In this document: positions 12,680 through 17,706 of the stretch, one piece after another | Numbering within the stretch: position 1 is the stretch's first letter | Layout of the letters: every line of letters starts with the position of its first letter | NCBI GenBank assembly: GCA_002508315.1 | Contig: DAHE01000050.1 | Coordinates: 12,070 to 29,775, forward strand | Length of the DNA: 17,706 bases | From: Thermocladium sp. UBA166 | GTDB taxonomy: Archaea; Thermoproteota; Thermoprotei; Thermoproteales; Thermocladiaceae | Direction: 5' to 3' | Notes under the pieces: generated by a model | What the model was told of the DNA's origin: nothing | What the model saw: only the letters and a program-made list of their open reading frames with translations | Database searches by the model: none | Position numbers and translations under genes: made by a program

Positions 12680-14531
12680 GTGGGTTGACTCGGATATATT
12701 GATAATAGGCGGCGGAATGGCTGGAGCAGGCGCGGCGTGGGAGGCAAGGTACTGGTGCAGGAACTGCAGCATAGTGATAGCGGAGAAGGCCAACATAAAC
12801 AGGAGCGGGGCCGTGGCCATGGGCCTCTCAGCCATAAACACGTACCTGGGCATGAAGTGCAAGGAGAACGCTCCTGAGGACTTCGTCAAGTACGTCAAGA
12901 CGGACTTGATGGGGGTGGTGAGGGATGACTTGGTGTACGACGTGGCGAGGCACGTGGACTCCACCGTGCACCTATTCGACGAGTGGGGATTACCGATTTG
13001 GCGCAACGAGAAGACTGGGTGCTACGTGAGGGAGGGGAGGTGGCAAGTCATGATCAACGGCGAGTCGTATAAGGCCATAGTGGCTGAGGCGGCTAGGAAG
13101 GCGGCCACCGAGGTGCTGAACAGGGTAATGGTGACGCACCTACTGCTCGACCCGAGCGGGCGCAGGGTGGCGGGGGCGGTTGGCTTCAACGTGAGGGACG
13201 GCACCTTCTACGTGTTTCGATCCAAGGCCGTGATAGTGGCGGCTGGAGGGGGGTCCCACATATACAGGCCCAGGTCCACCGACGAGGGCAGGGGCAGGAC
13301 CTGGTACCCGCCGTGGGCCAGCGGCAGCGCGTACGGCCTCCTCATAGAGGCGGGCGCCGTGATGACGATGATGGAGGCGAGGTTCACGGTGCCTAGGTAC
13401 AAGGACGGGTACGGGCCGGTCGGGGCTTGGCAATTACTGCTTAAGGCGAAGCAGACGAACGCGCTTGGCCAGGACTCCTTCGAGCTGCATAAGGACGAGA
13501 TAAGGAAGTTGTATAATGGGAGGGGAGGGTACGCGGACGCGGTGCCCACCCCCACCAACCTGAGGGTGCTGGCCAGCTTAATGGAGCTGAGGGCGGGGCG
13601 GGGGCCCATATACATGCACACCGAGAAGGTGCTTACGCCGGAGAACGAGGAGGTGGGGTGGGAGGACTTCCTGGACATGACGATAAGCCAAGCCCTGGTG
13701 TGGGCGGGCCAGGACATAGACCCCACGAAGCAGCCCTCCGAGATACTGCCCTCCGAGCCGTACGCCATGGGCTCCCACGCAACTGAGAACGGCGCGTGGG
13801 CGAGCGGGCCCTCCGACATATCGCCGGCCAAGGTAGAGGGGCCGGGCGAGAGGGGCCACCAGTATAATTGGGGGTATAATAGGATGAGCACCATAGATGG
13901 GCTCTTCGTGGCAGGGGACGCTTGCGGCGCCTCCCCGCATAAGTTCTCCTCGGGGTCCTTCACCGAGGGGAGGATAGCGGCCAAGTCGGCCGTGAAGTAC
14001 TTGGCCGATCACAGCGACTCGCCGCCCTCGCTGGATAAGGAGCAGGTTGAGAGGTTGAGGGCGAGGGTTTACGAACCCATGGAGAGGTTCCAGAGGGGGA
14101 GGGGGTTGATAACAGCGGGAACTGTGGCGCCGAACATGATGTGGTACAAGCAGGGATTGAGCAGGCTGCAGAAGCTCATGGATGAGTACGCGGCCGGCTG
14201 GGGCTCTTGGTACACCACCAACGAGTCGCTGCTCTCCAGGGGATTACAGCTGCTGCTGTACTTGAAGGAGGATTACCGGAGGTACGTAGTGGCGGAGGAC
14301 TACCACCAACTCCTCAGGTCCTGGGAGCTGTGGCATAGGATATTGACGGCGGAGGCCATAATAAGGCACATGCTTTACAGAAGGGAGACCAGGTGGCCCG
14401 GCTACTACGCTAGGTCCGATTACCCTGCGCTGGACGACGATAACTGGAGGGTCTTCGTTAATTCAAGGTACGACGCGGGAAGCGGGGAGTGGACCCTCTG
14501 GACTGTCCCCGTGGTGGATCTGGTGAGGTGA
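12669..14531 (+). CDS. aprA: Adenylylsulfate (APS) reductase alpha subunit, AprA
   Basis: FAD catalytic subunit of 620 residues. The Rossmann motif is GGGMAGAGAAWEA (14-26). Family blocks follow: NRSGAVAMGLSAINTY (44-59, Asn57 near flavin), LMGVVRDDLVYDVARHVD (80-97), EGRWQVMINGESYK (122-135), FTVPRYKDGYGPVGAW (239-254, with the probable substrate Arg243) and MGSHATENGAW (367-377, His370). The enzyme reduces APS to sulfite plus AMP, or runs the reverse. ATG 12669 was chosen: it overlaps the aprB stop by 11 bases and gives the correct N-terminus; the longer frame back to 12597 lies inside aprB and lacks family sequence. The length is slightly short for AprA, with all core blocks present. Confidence 0.95.
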   Translation: MRSRWVDSDILIIGGGMAGAGAAWEARYWCRNCSIVIAEKANINRSGAVAMGLSAINTYLGMKCKENAPEDFVKYVKTDLMGVVRDDLVYDVARHVDSTVHLFDEWGLPIWRNEKTGCYVREGRWQVMINGESYKAIVAEAARKAATEVLNRVMVTHLLLDPSGRRVAGAVGFNVRDGTFYVFRSKAVIVAAGGGSHIYRPRSTDEGRGRTWYPPWASGSAYGLLIEAGAVMTMMEARFTVPRYKDGYGPVGAWQLLLKAKQTNALGQDSFELHKDEIRKLYNGRGGYADAVPTPTNLRVLASLMELRAGRGPIYMHTEKVLTPENEEVGWEDFLDMTISQALVWAGQDIDPTKQPSEILPSEPYAMGSHATENGAWASGPSDISPAKVEGPGERGHQYNWGYNRMSTIDGLFVAGDACGASPHKFSSGSFTEGRIAAKSAVKYLADHSDSPPSLDKEQVERLRARVYEPMERFQRGRGLITAGTVAPNMMWYKQGLSRLQKLMDEYAAGWGSWYTTNESLLSRGLQLLLYLKEDYRRYVVAEDYHQLLRSWELWHRILTAEAIIRHMLYRRETRWPGYYARSDYPALDDDNWRVFVNSRYDAGSGEWTLWTVPVVDLVR

Positions 14532-14532
14532 T
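14525..14532 (+). promoter_or_regulatory. sat ribosome binding site overlapping the aprA stop
   Basis: GAGGTGAT includes the aprA TGA and lies four bases before ATG 14537. Motif and spacing match the aprB site, supporting 14537 over the adjacent in-frame ATG at 14531. Confidence 0.5.
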
Positions 14533-14536
14533 GAGG

Positions 14537-15907
14537 ATGAGCCTCAAGGTAAGTCAACCCCCGCCGCACGGTGGGAGGCTGGTCAACGCCGTGGTGGACA
14601 GGGAGGAGGGGGCCCGAATGGCAGCCGGCTGCCCCGCCTACGACATAAGGCCCACCATAGATCCACGAACGGGGGCCCCCATAAGGAACGCGTATAGGGA
14701 GGTGATGTCCATAGCGTACGGCTTCTTCAGTCCATTGGATGGGTTCATGACTAGAAACGAGGCTGAGAGCGTGATGAGGGATCGCAGGCTGTTGAGCGGT
14801 TGGTTGTTCCCGTTCCCCATAATATTCGACGTGGACGGCGAGGAGTTGAGGGGGCTGGGCGTGAAGGAGGGGGATAGGCTCCTCCTCAGGCTGAAGGGGA
14901 GGCCCTTCGCGGTAATAGACGTGGAGGAGGTGTGGAGGTTCGATCCAAGGGACGTGGCGGACAGGACGTTCGGCACGCCGGAGAGGAACCCCGAGGTGGT
15001 TAGGAGGCGGTTCGATGAGAAGCACCCCGGGTGGTTGATGTATAGGAGCATGACGGGGACGGCCGTGGGGGGAAGGGTTCACGTGATAAACGAGCCGCGT
15101 CTCAGGGAGCCCTACGGCAGGTTCTGGTACCCCCCAAGCGCCTCCAGGCTGGAGTTCGGCAGGAGGGGGTGGAGGACAGTCATTGCGCACCAGACCAGGA
15201 ACGTCCCCCACACGGGCCATGAGCATTTGATGAAGGAGGCGGCGTTCCTGGGCGACATAGAGCCGTGCAACGGCATACTGGTCAACGCCATAATAGGGGC
15301 CAAGAGGCTGGGGGACTTCGTGGACGAGGCGATACTGGAGGGGCACGAGGCGGTCAGCAGGTTCGGCTACATAAGGCCGGGGAGGCACTTGGTCACCATG
15401 ACGTTGTGGGACATGAGGTACGGCAATCCACTGGAGTCGCTGCTCCACGGCATAATACGGCAAAACATGGGATGCACGCATCACATGTTCGGGAGGGACC
15501 ACGCCGCCGTCGGGGATTACTACGACCCATACGCCACCCAGACGCTCTGGAGCAAGGGGATACCCAGCTATGGCTTGCCGGCTCCCCCCTACGACGTGGA
15601 TAGGGGGCTCAAGATACGGCCCGTCAACATACAGGAGTTCTGGTACTGCCCAGTGTGCGGGGAGATAGCCTACAGCGAGTCCTGCGGTCATAGAGATAAG
15701 GCGGAGAGGTTCAGCGGCAGCTTCGTGAGGGGGTTGATAGCGGAGGGCATAGAGCCGCCGCCCATAATATTCAGGCCGGAGGTTTACCAAGTCATAGTGA
15801 AGTGGTGGCGGAGGTTCAACTACCCATTCGTCAACAAGAGGTACTTGGAGACCAAGGAGGCGGAGCTGGAGGTGGAACTGGACCCCATGGAGGTGACCAC
15901 GAGATGA
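14537..15907 (+). CDS. sat: Dissimilatory sulfate adenylyltransferase (ATP sulfurylase)
   Basis: Homo-oligomeric ATP sulfurylase of 456 residues, converting sulfate and ATP to APS and pyrophosphate (or ATP production in reverse). Catalytic motifs are QTRNVPHTGH (219-228, with the HxGH nucleotidyl-transfer signature) and GRDHAAVGDYY (319-329). A probable zinc site near the C-terminus uses Cys371, Cys374, Cys383 and His385 (CPVCGEIAYSESCGH). No APS-kinase domain is fused, as expected for dissimilatory enzymes. ATG 14537 is preferred because of the upstream GAGGTGAT; ATG 14531 would add two residues. The frame continuing upstream to 14489 overlaps aprA and is not family-like. It is the fourth gene of the operon and its stop overlaps the next start (ATGA). 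Confidence 0.94.
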   Translation: MSLKVSQPPPHGGRLVNAVVDREEGARMAAGCPAYDIRPTIDPRTGAPIRNAYREVMSIAYGFFSPLDGFMTRNEAESVMRDRRLLSGWLFPFPIIFDVDGEELRGLGVKEGDRLLLRLKGRPFAVIDVEEVWRFDPRDVADRTFGTPERNPEVVRRRFDEKHPGWLMYRSMTGTAVGGRVHVINEPRLREPYGRFWYPPSASRLEFGRRGWRTVIAHQTRNVPHTGHEHLMKEAAFLGDIEPCNGILVNAIIGAKRLGDFVDEAILEGHEAVSRFGYIRPGRHLVTMTLWDMRYGNPLESLLHGIIRQNMGCTHHMFGRDHAAVGDYYDPYATQTLWSKGIPSYGLPAPPYDVDRGLKIRPVNIQEFWYCPVCGEIAYSESCGHRDKAERFSGSFVRGLIAEGIEPPPIIFRPEVYQVIVKWWRRFNYPFVNKRYLETKEAELEVELDPMEVTTR

Positions 15908-16248
15908 CGTATAAAATAGCCATAGTTCTGGACAAGGCCAGGATGGAGAAGGTGAGGAGCAAGGGAGTGCAGGTGAAGGATCTCTACGGCGGTTACTTGA
16001 AGGTGATAGAGCTGGAGGTGCCCGACGAGCTGGCCAAGAGGATACTGGCGGAGTTCCCTAGGGCCAGGATAGACGCTAGGGGGTTCATAGAGGAGACCCC
16101 GATAGCCTTCAAGAGGGAATTATTCGACAGCGTTGTGAGGATGGGCGCCGGCCCAGCCGCAATAGAGGACGCGATGAGGCCGGAGAAGCTGGCCAGGATA
16201 AAGGAGCTGGCCTCCAAGGAGGACGAGTACCTCCCACCGCCCAATTAA
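15904..16248 (+). CDS. Uncharacterised small protein of the apr-sat operon
   Basis: Soluble protein of 114 residues, coupled to sat by an ATGA overlap, so almost certainly co-expressed with it. I do not recognise a named family. The N-terminal 55 residues look like a compact alpha/beta fold: a beta strand (YKIAIVLDK), a helix around RMEKVRSKG, then strands around KVIELEVP and a helix ending EFPRARID. The rest is helical and charged, ending in DEYLPPPN. It has no cysteines, histidines or transmembrane segment, which argues against an iron-sulfur or heme protein. From memory, Archaeoglobus fulgidus also has a small unknown gene of about this size in its sat-aprBA operon; whether they are homologous is unchecked. 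A role in assembly, regulation or channelling for Sat/AprBA is a guess. Confidence 0.75.
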   Translation: MTYKIAIVLDKARMEKVRSKGVQVKDLYGGYLKVIELEVPDELAKRILAEFPRARIDARGFIEETPIAFKRELFDSVVRMGAGPAAIEDAMRPEKLARIKELASKEDEYLPPPN

Positions 16249-16254
16249 GACAAA

Positions 16255-16310
16255 CCCCTTCTCCTTCCTTTCTTCCTTCCTCCCTCCCTTCCTCCCTCCT
16301 CTCCCCTTCT
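16255..16310 (+). terminator. 56-nt uninterrupted pyrimidine tract after the sulfate operon
   Basis: Every base from 16255 to 16310 is C or T on the coding strand, beginning six bases after the last stop codon of the operon. It contains a perfect tandem 12-mer, CTTCCTCCCTCC, at 16276-16287 and 16288-16299. Archaeal RNA polymerase terminates at T-rich coding-strand tracts without a hairpin, so this is a likely termination zone. The C content is high, so a triplex- or protein-binding role is also possible. Confidence 0.55.
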
Positions 16311-16570
16311 AAGTTGAGGACCGCGAGCCCGGGGCGCTGTTCGGGATGGCCTCAATTCCGCGAAGGCGTGGTCCGCGCCGCCATGGCGAGGCGGGGCTAC
16401 TCGGCATGGTGACCACTTTGATGGGGGGCGAAGACCGGGGGTGATTTGAGGGAAGGGGGTCTGGGAGTGGAATTAATGCTCACCGCCCCTCACGCCGCAG
16501 GTCTTGAATGGCGCCGATTCCTTCCACGAGCTTCGTGGGTTACCGCCACAGTTCAGGGCTGGTTTTATTG
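16311..16570. other. Non-coding gap between the sulfate operon and the GH114-like gene
   Basis: No gene was recognised. The segment is GC-rich and holds several inverted repeats: CCATG (16381-16385) with CATGG (16405-16409) continued by CGAG/CTCG inside it, and the compact hairpin CCACGA-GCT-TCGTGG at 16524-16538. An open frame ends with TGA at 16409-16411 (reading REGVVRAAMARRGYSAW before the stop) without a convincing start. The frame of the next gene also extends back to 16446, but this extension is upstream of its promoter. No tRNA T-loop or transposon end was seen. Confidence 0.4.
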
Positions 16571-16586
16571 GAAAAATTTATTATTG
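16571..16586 (+). promoter_or_regulatory. BRE/TATA promoter of the GH114-like gene
   Basis: A purine-rich BRE-like GAAAAA (16571-16576) is followed by TTTATTAT (16577-16584). The centre is about 28 bp before ATG 16608, implying a leaderless mRNA. This fixes the start at 16608 and excludes the longer frame from 16446. Confidence 0.6.
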
Positions 16587-16607
16587 CCCTTTCTCCTCCG
16601 TATAACC

Positions 16608-17501
16608 ATGAATGAGCCGACGCTGGTGTCCCTATCCATTCTCACCCTAATCCTGGCGTCTCTAATCCTGGCCTGCACGTATCTCAAAATCATTCTCAAC
16701 CACGAGGTGAAGCTCCCCGCCACCTCCGGGACAGAATCGAGGGGGCCCTCCTTCGCGGTGTATTATGGTTCCATCAATTCAACCATCATTCAAGAGCTGA
16801 ATAACTTCTCATGGGTGATCATAGACCCCACGCAAATCAACGCCTCACAGCTGGAGCAGATCAGGGCAGTCAAAATAGCTTATCTGGATATGGGAGAGCT
16901 GGCTAACATGAGCTTGGGGAACTTAACCCCTCCCACGAACGTGGCGATAGGCTACGACCAACAGTGGGGCCAGTACATAGTGAACGTCTCCTCCCCCGCC
17001 TGGGAGAGGTACGTGGAGTCCCAAGTAGCTACTGTGATGAGCATGGGGTTTCAGGGGGTGATGTTCGACGACGTGGATGTGGTGGAGCAGTACCCCTTCA
17101 CCGCCAATGGAGTCATATCGATCATAAACTGGACCAGAAGCCACTACCCCCACGCACTCATCGGGATAAATAGGGGGTTCGCCGTGGTGGGGAACGTCTC
17201 TGGAATGATAAGCTTCGTTCTGTTCGAGGACTACGGCACCCAGGTGGCCTCGCCTGGAGAGATAGCCTTCTCCAACTCGACCTTCGTTGCGGAGGAGACC
17301 CAGATCCTCAAGGGCTACAACTTAACCGTGCTAGCCCTAGGCTACGCCGACAATCCGGGGGATATTTACTGGAAAACCGTGAAGTCATTGGCCGCCTCGG
17401 AAGGCGTGCCCAGCTTCGTGAGCAACTGGAACCTCTCAGTAATATGGCCGCAGAACCTCTCAGACGGGCAGGGAAGCCCTCAAGGCGGGGAGGGGGGTTG
17501 A
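16608..17501 (+). CDS. Membrane-anchored extracellular GH114/TM1410-like protein
   Basis: Protein of 297 residues. An N-terminal hydrophobic segment (about 6-29) acts as signal anchor, placing the rest outside the cell. Residues about 48-275 resemble the TIM-barrel family GH114/TM1410 (endo-alpha-1,4-polygalactosaminidase-like): VIIDP (70-74), IAYLDMGE (90-97), GFQGVMFDDVD (147-157, with catalytic-type Asp154/Asp155), GINRGF (186-191) and SFVLFEDY (202-209, Glu207). A glycan-hydrolase role on surface polysaccharide or biofilm is inferred. Twelve N-x-S/T sequons are present, so the mature protein is probably densely N-glycosylated. Gly-rich residues end the chain. It is a single gene with its own promoter; a hairpin follows its stop. 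Confidence 0.7.
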   Translation: MNEPTLVSLSILTLILASLILACTYLKIILNHEVKLPATSGTESRGPSFAVYYGSINSTIIQELNNFSWVIIDPTQINASQLEQIRAVKIAYLDMGELANMSLGNLTPPTNVAIGYDQQWGQYIVNVSSPAWERYVESQVATVMSMGFQGVMFDDVDVVEQYPFTANGVISIINWTRSHYPHALIGINRGFAVVGNVSGMISFVLFEDYGTQVASPGEIAFSNSTFVAEETQILKGYNLTVLALGYADNPGDIYWKTVKSLAASEGVPSFVSNWNLSVIWPQNLSDGQGSPQGGEGG

Positions 17502-17599
17502 GGCTCTTCCTCATCGGAGGGGAAGAGGACGTTAACCTGGCGTATTACGCGTTAAGCCAAGCTCAATTCACGGCTTGGCGAGGACGTGGCCCTCGGTGA
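17498..17599 (+). CDS. Possible 33-residue ORF or gene remnant with a TTG start
   Basis: TTG at 17498 overlaps the stop of the GH114-like gene (TTGA) and opens a 33-codon frame beginning MRLFLIGGEEDVNLAYYALS, with protein-like composition. It ends at TGA 17597-17599. A second coding-like frame continues from about 17565 to 17645 (LGEDVALGDRMGMAALRG), suggesting either one frameshifted remnant or chance. No family was recognised, and two 7-bp hairpins overlap the same stretch, which equally favours a non-coding structure. Confidence 0.2.
   Translation: MRLFLIGGEEDVNLAYYALSQAQFTAWRGRGPR
17504..17527 (+). terminator. Hairpin after the GH114-like gene
   Basis: CTCTTCC (17504-17510) pairs with GGAAGAG (17521-17527) around a 10-base loop, two bases after the stop codon. 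A second 7-bp hairpin, GCCAAGC (17556-17562) with GCTTGGC (17573-17579), follows. No T-run follows either, so 3'-end function is tentative. Confidence 0.35.
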
Positions 17600-17637
17600 C
17601 CGCATGGGGATGGCCGCATTGAGGGGTACTTCAGAAC

Positions 17638-17646
17638 CTTTATAAG
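17638..17646 (+). promoter_or_regulatory. TATA box of the replication factor C gene
   Basis: CTTTATAAG, centred about 27 bp before ATG 17669, implying a leaderless mRNA. Confidence 0.6.
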
Positions 17647-17668
17647 TGGAATGCACCCACGTCAATAG

Positions 17669-17706
17669 ATGAGCTCGGATCTGCTTTGGGTGGAGAAGTA
17701 CAGGCC
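17669..17706 (+). CDS. Replication factor C (clamp loader) subunit, 5' end only
   Basis: The first 13 codons read MSSDLLWVEKYRP before the window ends. The W-x-EKYRP opening is the conserved N-terminus of archaeal RFC ATPase subunits, which load the PCNA sliding clamp. The sequence looks more like the small subunit (RfcS) than the large one, but both share the motif, and Thermoproteales can carry more than one RfcS. The leaderless promoter just upstream supports this start. Confidence 0.8.
   Translation, partial: MSSDLLWVEKYR

Noticed and set aside
13208..13984. A 258-codon antisense frame inside aprA
   Set aside because: It is a shadow of aprA, with low-complexity Ser/Pro/Leu content and no recognisable domain.
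14420..15790. A 456-codon open frame antisense to aprA end and sat
   Set aside because: Its composition (Pro, His, Tyr, Arg-rich without domains) is what the complement of a GC-rich gene yields. It covers the well-supported sat gene, and no promoter or ribosome binding site fits it.
16446..16607. Longer start for the GH114-like protein
   Set aside because: The extension lies across the BRE/TATA promoter at 16571-16586. The shorter form begins with a clean signal anchor.
1..17706. CRISPR arrays, insertion sequences, integrase genes or attachment repeats
   Set aside because: No regularly spaced repeats, transposase motifs or terminal repeats were seen. The gene content looks like stable chromosomal metabolism and housekeeping.

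Overview
The window looks like chromosomal DNA from a hyperthermophilic, sulfate-metabolising crenarchaeon of the Thermoproteales (Caldivirga / Thermocladium / Vulcanisaeta type). The archaeal signs are a TFIIS-like transcription factor S, ribosomal protein eS19, the first codons of a replication factor C subunit, TATA boxes 25-30 bp before start codons that imply leaderless mRNAs, and GAGGTGA ribosome-binding sites inside operons. Coding DNA is GC-rich, with AT-rich promoters. The genus is inference; no rRNA is present.

Layout. (1) 1-2731, minus strand: a cydA-cydA' pair for an archaeal cytochrome bd-type oxygen reductase, with the start of another minus-strand gene at the left edge. (2) 2732-3401: a winged-helix regulator upstream of cydA on the same strand, with two 13-bp perfect palindromes in the gap, one abutting the cydA TATA box. 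(3) 3625-6952, plus strand: sulfide:quinone oxidoreductase-like flavoprotein, DUF1641 protein, DsrC, and a CbiA-family amidotransferase that by context is probably the siroheme amidase DsrN. (4) 7085-11340: creatininase-family hydrolase, a possible C/D-box sRNA, tfs and rps19e diverging from one palindromic TATA box, an archaeal methyltransferase and an HD-domain phosphohydrolase. (5) 11454-16248, plus strand: a tightly overlapping operon of a membrane cytochrome b, AprB, AprA, Sat and a 114-residue protein of unknown function, closed by an uninterrupted 56-nt pyrimidine tract. (6) 16249-17706: a 359-bp gap without a recognisable gene, a membrane-anchored and probably heavily N-glycosylated GH114/TM1410-like protein, and the first 13 codons of a replication factor C subunit.

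How it fits together. Sat activates sulfate to APS and AprBA interconverts APS and sulfite. The cytochrome b directly before aprB is the likely quinone link. DsrC and the CbiA/DsrN-like enzyme serve the next step, sulfite to sulfide by DsrAB, whose genes are not in this window. The SQR-like protein connects sulfide or polysulfide with the quinone pool, and CydAA' can drain that pool to oxygen. The window therefore holds much of a quinone-centred sulfur and oxygen respiration set. The least explained parts are the 114-residue protein after sat, the cydA operator-like palindromes, the pyrimidine tract, and several structured intergenic segments.
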